From Amphiura filiformis (taxonomy: Eukaryota > Echinodermata > Ophiuroidea > Amphilepidida > Amphiuridae): a stretch of 64,000 bases of DNA. The DNA lies in contig NW_027305501.1 of NCBI RefSeq assembly GCF_039555335.1, forward strand, positions 62,001 through 126,000. The letters run 5' to 3'. Positions 1 to 13,280 of this stretch are shown one piece after another; within the stretch, counting starts at the first letter, position 1, and every line of letters begins with the position of its first letter. The translations under genes were made by a program, and so were the position numbers. Under the pieces are notes generated by a model, which saw only the letters and a list, made by a program, of their open reading frames with translations, ran no database searches and was not told where the DNA came from.

Positions 1-560
1 AACAGTCCCAAACACCGTTATTTAACAGTCTCAAAAACAACTCGTACTGTTATTTAACAGTCCCAAACACCATTATTTAACAGTCCCAAAAACTGTTTTC
101 TTACTGCTTTGTTTTTTTTCAACAAGGTTTTACTGTAAATTAACAGTAAATGCTGCGGTAATTGTATTTTATAGCCAACTGTTATTTAACAGTTCGGGAC
201 GTTTTTTTTTTACAGTTTTATTAGCCGCCTGTAAAAATACTGTTGTTCAGTAGTTTTATTTTTCACAGTTTTACTGTAAATTAACAGTTTTTCAGTATTT
301 TTATATAATTTACACCCCATCGTGATTTAACAGCGAGTCGTATTGTGAATCCCAGCTGCCAGCGATAAACGCTGTTTTTTTACGGTTTTATTAGCCGCCT
401 GTGAAAATACAGTTTTTCAGTAGTTTTATTTTTCACAGGGTTTTACTGTAAATTAACAGTTATTCGGTATTTTTGTATGTTTACACCCCATCGTGATTTA
501 ACAGCGGGACATATTCTGAATCCCAGCTGCCAGCGATAAACGCTGTTTTTTTACATTTTT
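1..560. repeat. AACAGT-rich repeats and a ~170-bp tandem repeat
   Basis: The first 130 bases repeat a short AACAGTCCCAAACACC-like phrase separated by TTATTTAAC. From about 205 a longer unit begins (TTATTAGCCGCCTG at 220 and again at 390, a 170-bp step) and both copies end with the same CCCAGCTGCCAGCGATAAACGCTG-type segment near 350 and 530. No coding signal is seen. The block abuts the minisatellite that starts near 570, so it may be the left flank or an older part of the same satellite region. Confidence 0.7.
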
Positions 561-3500
561 TATTCTAACAGTGTAGCACATTACTTCAACTACTATCTAC
601 TGCTGATAGCACACTACTTCATCAACTATCTACTGTTGATAGCATACTACTTCATCCACTATCTACTGCGGATAGCATACTACTTCATCCTATCTACTGC
701 TGATAGCATACTACTTCACCCACTATCTACTGCTGATAGCACACTACTTCATCAACTATCTACTGCTGATAGCACACTACTTCATCAACTATCTACTGCT
801 GATAACACACTACTTCATCAACTATCTACTGCTGATATCATACTACTTCATCCACTATCTACTGCTGATAGCATACTACTTCACCCACTATCTACTGCTG
901 ATATCATACTACTTCATCCACTATCTACTGCTGATAGCATATTACTTCATCCACTTTCTACTGCTGATAGCATGCTACTTCATCAACTATCTACTGCTGA
1001 TAGCACACTACTTCATCAACTATCTACTGATGATAGCACACTACTTCATCAACTATCTACTGCTGATAGCATACTACTTCATCCATTACCTACTGCGGAT
1101 AGCATACTACTTCATCCACTATCTACTGATGATAGCATACTACTTCACCCACTATTTACTGCTGATAGCATACTACTTCATCCACTATCTACTGCTGATA
1201 GCACACTACTTCATCCACTATCTACTGCTGATAGCATACTACTTCATCCACTATCTACTGATGATAGCATACTACTTCACCCACTATCTACTGCTGATAG
1301 CATACTACTTCATCCACTATCTACTGCTGATAGCATACTACTTCATCCACTATCTACTGATGATAGCATACTACTTCACCCACTATCTACTGCTGATAGC
1401 ATACTACTTCATCCACTATCTACTGCTGATAGCATATTACTTCATCCACTATCTACTGCTGATAGCACACTACTTCATCCACTATCTACTGCTGATAGCA
1501 TTACTACTTCATCCACCATCTACTGATGATAGCATGCTACTTAATCAACTATCTACTGCTGATAGCACATTACTTCAACTACTATCTACTGCTGATAGCA
1601 CACTACTTCATCCACTATCTACTGCTGATAGCATACTACTTCATCCACCATCTACTGCTGATACCATACTACTTGCAACTACTATCTACTGCTGATAGCA
1701 CACTATTTCATCCACTATCTACTGCTGATAGCATACTACTTCATCCACCATCTACTGATAGCATACTACTTCATCCACTATATACTGCTGATAGCATACT
1801 ACTTCAACTATCTACTGCTGATGATAGCATACTACTTAATCAACTATCTACTGCTGATAGCACATTACTTCAACTACTATCTACTGCTGATAGCACACTA
1901 CTTCATCCACTATCTACTGCTGATAGCATACTACTTCATCAACTATCTACTGATGATAACACACTACTTCGTCCACTATCTACTCCTGATAGCATACTAC
2001 TTCATCCACCATCTACTGATGATAGCATACTACCTCATGCACCATCTACTGATGATAGCATACTACTTCATCCACCATCTACTGCTGATAGCATACTACT
2101 TCAACTATCTACTGCTGATAGCACACTACTTCATCCACCATCTACTGATGATATCATACTACTTCATCAACTATCTACTGCTGATAGCATACTACTTCAA
2201 CTACTATCTACTGCTGATAGCATACTACTTTAACTACTATCTACTGCTGAAAGCACAATACTTCATCCACTTTCTACTGCTGATAGCATGCTACTTCATC
2301 AACTATCTACTGATGATAACACACTACTTCGTCCACTATCTACTCCTGATAGCATACTACTTCATCCACCATCTACTGATGATAGCATACTACCTCATGC
2401 ACCATCTACTGATGATAGCATACTACTTCATCCACCATCTACTGATGATAGCATACTACTTAATCAACTATCTACTGCTGATAGCACATTACTTCAACTA
2501 CTATCTACTGCTGATAGCACATTACTTCATCCACTATCTACTGCTGATAGCATACTACTTCATCCACCATCTACTGCTGATACCATACTACTTGCAACTA
2601 CTATCTACTGCTGATAGCACACTATTTCATCCACTATCTACTGCTGATAGCATACTACTTCATCCACCATCTACTGATAGCATACTACTTCATCCACTAT
2701 ATACTGCTGATAGCATACTACTTCAACTATCTACTGCTGATAGCACACTACTTCATCCACCATCTACTGATGATATCATACTACTTCATCAACTATCTAC
2801 TGCTGATAGCATACTACTTAAACTACTATCTACTGCTGATAGCATACTACTTTAACTACTATCTACTGCTGAAAGCACATTACTTCATCCACTTTCTACT
2901 GCTGATAGCATGCTACTTCATCAACTATCTACTGATGATAACACACTACTTCGTCCACTATCTACTCCTGATAGCATACTACTTCATCCACCATCTACTG
3001 ATGATAGCATACTACCTCATGCACCATCTACTGATGAAAGCATACTACTTCATCCACCATCTACTGCTGATAGCACACTACTTCATCCACTTTCTACTCC
3101 TGATAGCATACTACTTCGTCCACCATCTACTCCTGATAGCATACTACTTCATCCACCATCTACCGATGATAGCATACTACCTCATCCACCATCTACTGAT
3201 GATAGCATACTACTTCATCCACCATCTACTGCTGATAGCACACTACTTCATCCACTATATACTGCTGATAGTACACTACTTCATCCACTATCTACTGCTG
3301 ATAGCACACTACTTCATCCACCATCTACTGATGATAGCATACTACCTCATCCACCATCTACTGATGATAGCATACTACTTAATCCACCATCTACTGCTGA
3401 TAGCACACTACTTCATCCACTATATACTGATGATAGCACACTACTTCATCCACCATCTACTGCTGATAGCACACTACTTCATCCACGATCTACTCCTGAT

Positions 3501-3767
3501 AGCATACTACTTCGTCCACCATCTACTCCTGATAGCATACTACTTCATCCACCATCTACTGATGACAGTATACTACTTCCTCCACTACCTACTGCTGATA
3601 GCACACTACTTCATCCACTTTCTACTGCTGATAGCATGCTACCTCATCAACTATCTACTGCTGATAGCACACTACTTCATCCACTATCTACTGCTGATAG
3701 CACACTACTTCATCAATTATCTACTGCTGATAGCATACTACTTCATCCACTATCTACTGATGATAGC

Positions 3768-5307
3768 ATTAGATTTCATCCACTACCTACTGCCAAACAC
3801 ATTCTTCTACCTCTACTTCTTCTACTTCATCCACCATCTACTGATGATATCATACTACTTCATCAACTATCTACTGCTGATAGCATACTACTTCAACTAC
3901 TATCTACTGCTGATAGCATACTACTTTAACTACTATCTACTGCTGAAAGGACACTACTTCATCCACTTTCTACTGCTGATAGCATGCTACTTCATCAACT
4001 ATCGACTGATGATAACACACACTACTTTGTCCACTATCTACTCCTGATAGCATACTACTTAATCAAGCACACATCCTTGCTCACAAAAATCGATTTTTAT
4101 TTTTTCTGAAAAAAATGTAAAAAAATGCTCATTTTTGGTCAAAAATCCTGATTTTTTCAGAAATTTCGAGGAAATTGGACATGAGCGATAGCACACTACT
4201 TCATCAACTATACTGCTGATAGCATGCTACTTCATCCACTATCTACTGCTGATAGCATACTACTTCATCCACTATCTACTAATGATAGCATACTACTTCA
4301 CCCACTTTCTACTGCTGATAGCATACTACTTCATCCACTATCTACTGCTGATAGCATATTACTTCATCCACTATCTACTGCTGATAGCACACTACTTCAT
4401 CCACTATCTACTGCTGATAGCATACTACTTCATCCACCATCTACTGATGATAGCATACTACTTAATCAACTATCTACTGCTGATAGCACATTACTTCAAC
4501 TACTATCTACTGCTGATAGCACACTACTTCATCCACTATCTACTGCTGATAGCACACTACTTCATCCACCATCAACTGCTGATAGCATACTATTTGCAAC
4601 TACTATCTACTGCTGATAGCACACTATTTCATCCACTATCTACTGCTGATAGCATACTACTTCATCCACCATCTACTGATAGCATACTACTTCATCCACT
4701 ATATACTGCTGATAGCATACTACTTCAACTATCTACTGCTGATAGCACACTACTTCATCCACTATCTACTGCTGATAGCATACTACTTCATCCACCATCT
4801 ACTGATGATATCATACTACTTCATCAACTATCTACTGCTGATAGCATACTACTTCAACTACTATCTACTGCTGATAGCATACTACTTTAACTACTATCTA
4901 CTGCTGAAAGCACACTACTTCATCCACTTTCTACTGCTGATAGCATACTACTTCATCAACTATCTACTGATGATAACACACTACTTCATCCACTATCTAC
5001 TGCTGATAGCATACTACTTCATCCACTATCTACTAATGATAGCATACTACTTCACCCACTTTCTACTGCTGATAGCATACTACTTCATCCACTATCTACT
5101 GCTGATAGCATATTACTTCATCCACTATCTACTGCTGATAGCACACTACTTCATTCACTATCTACTGCTGATAGCATACTACTTCATCCACCATCTACTG
5201 ATGATAGCATACTACTTAATCAACTATCTACTGCTGATAGCACATAACTTCAACTACTATCTACTGCTGATAGCACACTACTTCATCCACTATCTACTGA
5301 TGATAGC
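3768..5307. repeat. Higher-order repeat copy 1 (1.54 kb)
   Basis: Within the minisatellite, the stretch beginning at the variant GCATTAGATTTCATCC phrase (3768) is repeated almost base for base 1540-1542 bases later. It contains one non-satellite AT-rich spacer. The near identity implies recent segmental duplication of a block of about 46 monomers. Confidence 0.8.
4066..4186. repeat. AT-rich spacer inside the minisatellite, copy 1
   Basis: About 120 bases that do not belong to the 33-bp unit: CACATCCTTGCTCACAAAAA, then a T-rich/A-rich palindromic stretch and GAGGAAATTGGACATGAGCG. It interrupts the array and is carried along in the higher-order duplication. Confidence 0.75.
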
Positions 5308-6849
5308 ATTAGATTTCATCCACTACCTACTGCCAAACACATTCTTCTACCTCTACTTCTTCTACTTCATCCACCATCTACTGATGATATCATACTACTT
5401 CATCAACTATCTACTGCTGATAGCATACTACTTCAACTACTATCTACTGCTGATAGCATACTACTTTAACTACTATCTACTGCTGAAAGGACACTACTTC
5501 ATCCACTTTCTACTGCTGATAGCATGCTACTTCATCAACTATCGACTGATGATAACACACACTACTTTGTCCACTATCTACTCCTGATAGCATACTACTT
5601 AATCAAGCACACATCCTTGCTCACAAAAATCGATTTTTATTTTTTCTGAAAAAAATGTAAAAAAAAATGCTCATTTTTGGTCAAAAATCCTGATTTTTTC
5701 ATAAATTTCGAGGAAATTGGACATGAGCGATAGCACACTACTTCATCAACTATACTGCTGATAGCATGCTACTTCATCCACTATCTACTGCTGATAGCAT
5801 ACTACTTCATCCACTATCTACTAATGATAGCATACTACTTCACCCACTTTCTACTGCTGATAGCATACTACTTCATCCACTATCTACTGCTGATAGCATA
5901 TTACTTCATCCACTATCTACTGCTGATAGCACACTACTTCATCCACTATCTACTGCTGATAGCATACTACTTCATCCACCATCTACTGATGATAGCATAC
6001 TACTTAATCAACTATCTACTGCTGATAGCACATTACTTCAACTACTATCTACTGCTGATAGCACACTACTTCATCCACTATCTACTGCTGATAGCACACT
6101 ACTTCATCCACCATCTACTGCTGATAGCATACTATTTGCAACTACTATCTACTGCTGATAGCACACTATTTCATCCACTATCTACTGCTGATAGCATACT
6201 ACTTCATCCACCATCTACTGATAGCATACTACTTCATCCACTATATACTGCTGATAGCATACTACTTCAACTATCTACTGCTGATAGCACACTACTTCAT
6301 CCACTATCTACTGCTGATAGCATACTACTTCATCCACCATCTACTGATGATATCATACTACTTCATCAACTATCTACTGCTGATAGCATACTACTTCAAC
6401 TACTATCTACTGCTGATAGCATACTACTTTAACTACTATCTACTGCTGAAAGCACACTACTTCATCCACTTTCTACTGCTGATAGCATACTACTTCATCA
6501 ACTATCTACTGATGATAACACACTACTTCATCCACTATCTACTGCTGATAGCATACTACTTCATCCACTATCTACTAATGATAGCATACTACTTCACCCA
6601 CTTTCTACTGCTGATAGCATACTACTTCATCCACTATCTACTGCTGATAGCATATTACTTCATCCACTATCTACTGCTGATAGCACACTACTTCATTCAC
6701 TATCTACTGCTGATAGCATACTACTTCATCCACCATCTACTGATGATAGCATACTACTTAATCAACTATCTACTGCTGATAGCACATAACTTCAACTACT
6801 ATCTACTGCTGATAGCACACTACTTCATCCACTATCTACTGCTGATAGC
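5308..6849. repeat. Higher-order repeat copy 2 (1.54 kb)
   Basis: Second tandem copy of the block starting at 3768. The match fades near 6850 where the array switches to a different order of variant monomers. A 2-base difference in an A-run of the spacer changes the offset from 1540 to 1542. Confidence 0.8.
5606..5729. repeat. AT-rich spacer inside the minisatellite, copy 2
   Basis: Second copy of the non-satellite spacer, with a slightly longer A-run than the copy at 4066. Confidence 0.75.
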
Positions 6850-8973
6850 ATACTACTTCATCCACCATCTACTGCTGATAGCATACTATTTGCAACTACT
6901 ATCTACTTCTGATAGCACACTATTTCATCCACTATCTACTGCTGATAGCATACTACTTCATCCACCATCTACTGATAGCATACTACTTCATCCACTATAT
7001 ACTGCTGATAGCATACTACTTCAACTATCTACTGCTGATAGTACACTACTTCATCCACTATCTACTGCTGATAGCATACTACTTCATCCACCATCTACTG
7101 ATGATATCATTCTACTTCATCAACTATCTACTGCTGATAGCATACTACTTCAACTACTATCTACTGCTGATAGCATACTACTTTAACTACTATCTACTGC
7201 TGAAAGCACACTACTTCATCCACTTTCTACTGCTGATAGCATGCTACTTCAGATCATCAACTATCTACTGATGATAACACACTACTTCGTCCACTATCTA
7301 CTCCTGATAGCATACTACTTCATCCATCATCTACTGATGATAGCATACTACCTCATGCACCATCTACTGATGATAGCATACTACTTCATCCACCATCTAC
7401 TGCTGATAGCACATTACTTCATCCACTATCTACTCCTGATAGCATACTACTTCGTCCATCATCTACTCCTGATAGCATACTACTTCATCCACCATCTACT
7501 GATGATAGCATACTACCTCATCCACCATCTACTGATGACAGCACACTACTTCCTCCACTACCTACTGCTGATAGCACACTACTTCATCCACTTTCTACTG
7601 CTGATAACATGCTACTTCATCAACTATCTACTGCTGATAGCACACTACTTCATCAACTAAACTGCTGATAGCATGCTACTTCATCCACTATCTACTGCTG
7701 ATAGCATACTATTCATCCACCATCTACTGCTGATAGCACACTACTTCATCCACTATCTACTCCTGATAGCATACTACTTCGTCCATCATCTACTCCTGAT
7801 AGCATACTACTTCATCCACCATCTACTGATGATAGCATACTACCTCATCCACCATCTACTGATGACAGCACACTACTTCCTCCACTACCTACTGCTGATA
7901 GCACACTATTTCATCCACTTTCTTCTGCTGATAACATGCTACTTCATCAACTATCTACTGCTGATAGCACACTACTTCATCAACTATACTGCTGATAGCA
8001 TGCTACTTCATCCACTATCTACTGCTGATAGCATACTACTTCATCCACTATCTACTGCTGATAGCACACTACTTCATCAATTATCTACTGCTGATAGCAT
8101 ACTACTTCATCCACTATCTACTGCTGATAGCACACTACTTCGTCAATTATCTACTGCTGATAGCATACTACTTCATCCACTATCTACTGATGATAACATT
8201 AGATTTCATCCACTACCTGCCATTTTTGTACATTAAAACACATTCTTCTACCTCTACTTCTTCTACTTCATCCACCATCTACTGATGATATATTACTTCA
8301 TCAACTATCTACTGCTGATAGCATACTACTTCAACTACTATCTACAGCTGATAGCATACTACTTTAACTACTATCTACTGCTGAAAGGACACTACTTCAT
8401 CCACTTTCTACTGCTGATAGCATGCTACTTCATCCACCATCTACTGATGATAGCATACTACCTCATGCACCATCTACTGATGATAGCATACTACTTCATC
8501 AACCATCTACTGCTGATAGCACACTACTTCATCCACTATCTACTCCTGATAGCATACTACTTCGTCTACCATCTACTCCTGATAGCATACTACTTCATCC
8601 ACCATCTACTGATGATAGCATACTACCTCATCCACCATCTACTGATGATAGCATACTACTTCATCCACCATCTACTGATGACAGCATACTACTTCCTCCA
8701 CTACCTACTGCTGATAGCACACTACTTCATCCACTTTCTACTGCTGATAGCATGCTACTTCATCAACTATCTACTGCTGATAGCACACTACTTCATCAAC
8801 TATACTGCTGACAGCATGCTACTTCATCCACTATCTACTGCTGATAGCATACTACTTCATCCACTATCTACTGCTGATAGCACACTACTTCATCAATTAT
8901 CTACTGCTGATAGCATACTACTTCATCCACTATCTACTGATGATAACATTAGATTTCATCCACTATCTACTGC

Positions 8974-10184
8974 CATTTTTGTACATTAAAACACATTTTG
9001 AACACAAAATTCATGAATTCAATTACCTCAAAGCGTATACTTTTTAACTATGGTGGAATTTTAATTACAAATTAATTACCGGTACCGGTAACTAAGTTAA
9101 ATTTATAAGGTACTTGATTGACAGATTTTGGATTAGGCCCCTATTATACAAGAGGCTTATGTTAAATAAATGGTATAAAACATTTTAATAATTTCAGAAA
9201 ACATTTTGAAAACTTCACGCAAAACATTCAACATAATGTTATTACAGCCATATTGTAACATTTCCATAGGATACAGAATTGTATTGCTTTTCAACAAAAT
9301 GTTAGTACTGTTCACTGTCAGAGATGTCTTCTTTTCATTTTGACCAGAAAACATGAGGGAAATCAAAGAAAATTGCTATTTAATTTCAGTGCTAATGTCG
9401 CCAATGCATGACACTCTGTCGATCGTGACTGATGCCGGTCATTTTGATGTGTTATGACCTACCCAAGCACTCCATGTAATGTACTGTGTTATGAACATCG
9501 CATACATCGTTCGACTAATATTTGATTGTAATAAATAAACGACGTACTCAAAAGTCCGATTTTGTTACAAGTATAGCATTTTTGCAGGGTATGTCAGTTT
9601 ATTAATTTATTACAATAATGTTAAAATTACAATTTTGAAAAAACATTGAGGGCATTCTCCTCAACAAATGTTACAATGCTGCTTTAATGTCATGAATTCA
9701 AGCCATTACTGACTGAAAATGGTTTAGGAAAACTGGAGATGATTAAAAATATTGTCTTGTCATGTAGTAAAAGTTGCACTTTCCATGCTAATTGCTTTTG
9801 ACTTTCGCTGATTTTAACACATAGAATCATACCGATTTCTACACATCACTTGTTTTGATGACAAATAGATGACATTGGGTTTTCATTTAAATCTCCAATT
9901 ACTTAATCATTTTCAGTTAGCAATGTTTCAGTGAAAGAATATCTTAATGTTGTGATATTTAGTCTTATTATGTAACCGAGCACTACGTTTTAAAATACTT
10001 TGGAATCTTTGATATACAAAGTAAAAAAAAAAGTAAAGGAGACGATCCTGTATAAACAGTGATCGGAGTGTCCATCTCTCTTTCATTGGCGATTGGGCCA
10101 GACTCCTCCATATAATGTTGCTATAAGGGGATCGCTACACCTCCTGCACAGCGAGTATGTTACCTTCCCAGCATTTAAGAATAC
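8974..10184. other. Gene-free flank of the minisatellite
   Basis: AT-rich sequence with no supportable gene. At 9165-9250 there is a stretch rich in AAAACATTTT phrases that resembles, in reverse orientation, sequence at about 27855-27975, so both are probably copies of one dispersed repeat. Confidence 0.5.
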
Positions 10185-10607
10185 CAGGGGTGGAATTTCG
10201 TAAAGTGCCACAGGAGTCCAAGTGGATTCTCGCAAGAGAGTTTTGCGAGAGTCCATGGATTCCCGTAAATGGATTCTCGTTGTACAATCTTATGGAGTCC
10301 AAAAGGTATTATATGTAGGCCTACGTAAAATGCATTCAAACAAACAAACTAACAAATAAAGTAACAAAGTTAAGTTTTTAATATATGTGTCATCATACTC
10401 TCACTTCCATATATGTCATCAATTGCATCTTTGGCGACTTTTCCTTTATATTTTGCAGGCTTTGAGTTTTAAGGCGTGTTGAACTTAAACGTAAGTCCGC
10501 TGAGCTGATCATTTGCAGCGCGAGTCCACATGGACTCTCGCAATAGGACTGTTACGGGAGTCTCTGCGAGAGTCGACTCTCGGACTCCCGCCGAAATTCC
10601 ACCCCTG
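10185..10607. mobile_element. Foldback MITE (CAGGGGTGGAATTTCG ends)
   Basis: The ends are inverted copies: CAGGGGTGGAATTTCG at the left and CGAAATTCCACCCCTG at the right. They are flanked by a perfect 6-bp direct repeat, GAATAC (10179-10184 and 10608-10613). Inside the ends lie further inverted segments rich in GAGAGTCC and GGACTCTC. There is no transposase; it is a non-autonomous element of 423 bp, superfamily uncertain. Confidence 0.85.
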
Positions 10608-10639
10608 GAATACCGGTACCCATATATACACCTGGGTGG

Positions 10640-10759
10640 AGAGGAGTAAACGAGATAAAGTGCCCTACTCAAGGGCACAACACGATGGCGTCGCCGGGGC
10701 TCGAACCCGCAACCTTCCGATTATGAGTCGGAGCCCGTTCCGCTCGGCCACCGTGCTCC
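10640..10759 (-). mobile_element. tRNA-derived SINE (tRNA-like head)
   Basis: On the minus strand the segment reads like a tRNA: a box A (GTGGCCGAGCGG), an anticodon-arm hairpin with loop CTCATAA, and a box B (GGGTTCGAGCCC). The 5' end GGAGCAC has no matching 3' acceptor strand, and the sequence continues into AAGTGCCCTACTCAAGGGCA, a phrase typical of SINE bodies. It is therefore a Pol III SINE head and not a functional tRNA gene. Confidence 0.75.
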
Positions 10760-10894
10760 TTTGATATACTGCACTCTATAAATGTTGTATTATTATTATT
10801 ACATTATTTATTTTGAGCCCTGTATATAGATAGTAGTTACTTACTTTGCTCATACAAAAACACAGGGAAAAAACCTGTTGCTACAACATTTTAA

Positions 10895-11877
10895 AAGGGT
10901 ATTTCGTGATCCAGTCTCATCCCCTCACTTTTCACGATTTTTATGCCACTGGAAATCTCTGGCTACATAAATGTTTATGTACAAAAACAATTCTTGCAGA
11001 TTAAGGGATCCAAAATAAGTGCTTATTGCGTTTCGACAGTATTTTTTGTGGGACATGAGAGCACCTCAGACCTATCGAATTGCATTCTGAATACGAAGCA
11101 TGTCTTACTGATATCAAATAATTTTCATTTTTTTTAAATCACAATATAATACAAATTTTATGACAAATTATAAAAATTTGATATTTTTCAATTTTTTGAT
11201 ATAACAGTCCTCGAGTAAATTATATAAATCTAATGATATATTCTTAAAGTGTATGTAGCAGGAGGAAAAGTCGACGGTCAATTGAAAATTTTGACCTTTC
11301 ATATTGAAGATATGGATTTTTTCCCAAAAAGACCTAATTTTTTTTGGTGTTTTGGGAAAAAAATCCATATCTTCAATAATTTAAAGGTCAAAATTTTCAA
11401 TTGATCGTCGGCTTTTCATCCCACCTACATACACTTTAAGTATAAATCATCAGATTTATAAAGTTTACTTCAAGTACTGTTAAATATCAAAATATCAATT
11501 TTAACGATTTGCCATAAAATGTGTATTAAATTGCGAATTTCAAAAATCGAAATTATTTGATATCAGAATGACATTCTTCGTATTCAGAATACAATTCGAT
11601 ATGTCTGATGTGCTCTAATGTCCCAAAATAAATACTGTCCAAACGCTCATACCCCAGCCCTTAATTCGCTCAGCAAAAATATCGTCAAATTTGTATTTTG
11701 TTCTGGTTTAAAACAAAATCACACACATTGTCTATGGAGCAGTGTAATACACATTAAATCATGCGTAACTCGCAAACGCAAAATCGGAATCAACTGAAAT
11801 GTTGGGAATAAGCTTTTTTTGTGGATCTGTACTGAAAAATGTCATAAGAAGAGGATGCTAGGATCACAAAATACTTC
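10895..11877 (+). mobile_element. TTAA-flanked MITE family R1, split by a nested element
   Basis: The left part (10895-11000, starting AAGGGTATTTCGTGATCC) and right part (11665-11877, ending GGATCACAAAATACTTC) are the two halves of one element whose uninterrupted relative lies at 40838-41158. Both outer ends touch TTAA (10891-10894 and 11878-11881). The middle is occupied by another TTAA element. No coding capacity is seen. Confidence 0.8.
11005..11660. mobile_element. Long foldback MITE with TTAA target site, copy 1
   Basis: The two halves are near-perfect inverted copies. The ends are GGGATCC at left and CCAGCCC at right, each bounded by TTAA (11001-11004 and 11661-11664). The fold centre lies near 11330-11350, where CCCAAAAAGACC meets GGTGTTTTGGG. 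TTAA duplication is the hallmark of piggyBac-type insertion. The flanks rejoin as CTTGCAGA-TTAA-TTCG, exactly the sequence of unoccupied R1 copies elsewhere in the window. Confidence 0.88.
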
Positions 11878-12326
11878 TTAAATTTTTGTAACATTTATCG
11901 TATTGGCACCTACATAATTATACATGATATTACACAGCAGTAATCACCTGCATAAGTCCTCCAATTATGCTGATATTCAGATACTATAGGTCACAAAATA
12001 TCTAAGTTCACTTTGCAAGATATGCAATAATCTCATCAACCAAGGCTTATCCTCAAATTAAATGACTTTCTTTCTACCTTACAGTGCCCCTGATTGGTTA
12101 ATTACATGATATAATCATCCGAGTAACCAATCAAAATAGAGCTTTCAGATCTAATAACAATTTAAGCTGAATCCTGCAGCCCTACTGAATATTCATAGTA
12201 TGCTTAAAGAAACAAAGGTGCCAAGAAGTGAGGTTACTTTGCTAAAATGTGGCATCAGGGAAGCTGATATTTCAGGATTGGAGTGGAATTTTGAAATTTG
12301 GAGGGAAATTTTGCTTCCCTATTTAA

Positions 12327-13276
12327 GGGCTGTGGCAGCAACGTTTGCACATTATTTTTTGTGGGACATGAGTGCACATCAGACATATCGAATTGTATTC
12401 TGAATACAAGGAATATCCTTCTGATATCAAATAATTTTGATTTTTTAATTGGTGATATAATACAAATTTTATGGGAAATTATTAAAAATTTACATTTTCT
12501 TTTATTTTTCATATTTTTAAAACAGTCCCTGAAATAAAGTTTATAAATCTAAAATACTTAGAGTGGCAGCAACGTTTTCACAGTATTTTTTGTGGCACAT
12601 GAGAGCACATCAGACATATCGAATTGTATTCTGAATACAAGGAATATCCTTCTGATCAGGGTTGTAGCTACGCCGGGCACTGCCAGGCGGGGTCGCCCGG
12701 CACCCGGCACCAAAAACCCCGGCCGTAAGCGTGTGAGCTCCACGCGCTAGGCTTCGCAATAATTTGCCACCTGGCATAGAAATTGGCCTAGCTACAACCC
12801 TGCTTCTGATATCAAATAATTTTTAATTGGTGATATAATACAAATTTTATTTTTCAAATTTTTAAAACTCCCTGAAATTAAGTTTTATAAATCTAATAAT
12901 ATGTGTATACATACTTAGAGTGTATGTAGCTGGGAGGAAAAGCCGACGATCATTTGAAAATTTTGACCTAAATTTATTTGGTGGTTTGGGGAAAAATCCT
13001 ATATGTTCAACACGAAAGGTCAATATTTTCAAATGATTGTTGGCTTTTCCTCCCAGCTACATACACTTTAAGTAAATATCATTAGATTTACAAATTTTAC
13101 TTTGAGGACTGTTAAATGTCAATAATATCATTTTTTAATAATTTGCCATAAAATTTGCATTATATCACGAATTTCAAAAAATTTCAGAAGAGCATTCCTC
13201 GTATTATGGAATTTGATACGTCTGATGTGCTCTCATGTCCCAAAAAAATACTGTGTACATGTTGTGACCCCACCCC
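12327..13276. mobile_element. Long foldback MITE with TTAA target site, copy 2
   Basis: Same family as the element at 11005. Its ends are GGGCTGTGGCAGCAACG and CCCCACCCC, with TTAA at 12323-12326 and 13277-13280. It is longer because part of its left arm is duplicated (about 12560-12656 repeats 12330-12423) and a small hAT-like element sits at 12657-12802. Confidence 0.8.
12657..12802. mobile_element. hAT-like MITE (CAGGGTTGTAGCTA ends)
   Basis: The 146-bp element begins CAGGGTTGTAGCTACG and ends CTAGCTACAACCCTG, the inverse of the start. It is flanked by a perfect 8-bp duplication, CTTCTGAT (12649-12656 and 12803-12810), as expected for hAT transposition. The interior is GC-rich, unlike its host. 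It is nested inside the TTAA foldback element, so it is the younger of the two. Confidence 0.92.
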
Positions 13277-13280
13277 TTAA

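Larger units (their letters stand above)
570..8973. repeat. 33-bp minisatellite array, about 8.4 kb
   Basis: Roughly 250 imperfect copies of a 33-bp unit whose core reads CTATCTACTGCTGATAGC followed by ATACTACTTCATCCA. Recurrent variants are GCT/GAT/CCT before GATAG, CATAC/CACAC, and CATCCA/CATCAA. Because 33 is a multiple of three, two plus-strand frames stay open for hundreds of codons (an 11-residue repeat LSTADSILLHP and a second IAYYFIHYLLL), while the third frame has TGA TAG in every unit. Each unit contains a small inverted repeat, CTATC with GATAG, separated by 7 bases. The two unlike repeat peptides, the absence of splice or promoter context and the tandem drift argue for non-coding satellite DNA. 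The array ends in CTGCCATTTTTGTACATTAAAAC, a phrase also found inside it near 8220. Confidence 0.95.

Noticed and set aside
2240-3040. Hammerhead-like words CTGATGA and CTGAAAGC in the minisatellite
   Set aside because: CTGATGA and GAAA are not separated by a stem II hairpin and no cleavage-site pairing fits; they are just monomer variants.
570-8973. CRISPR-like array
   Set aside because: Units are contiguous 33-bp monomers with no unique spacers, in a eukaryotic genome.
636-8989. Long open reading frames (up to 425 codons) with 11-residue repeats
   Set aside because: They follow from a 33-base tandem repeat lacking stops in two frames. Two different peptides overlap throughout, and no gene signals accompany them.
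10681-10759. Functional tRNA-Met gene on the minus strand
   Set aside because: Box A, anticodon arm and box B are present, but no complementary acceptor strand follows and the sequence runs into a SINE body.
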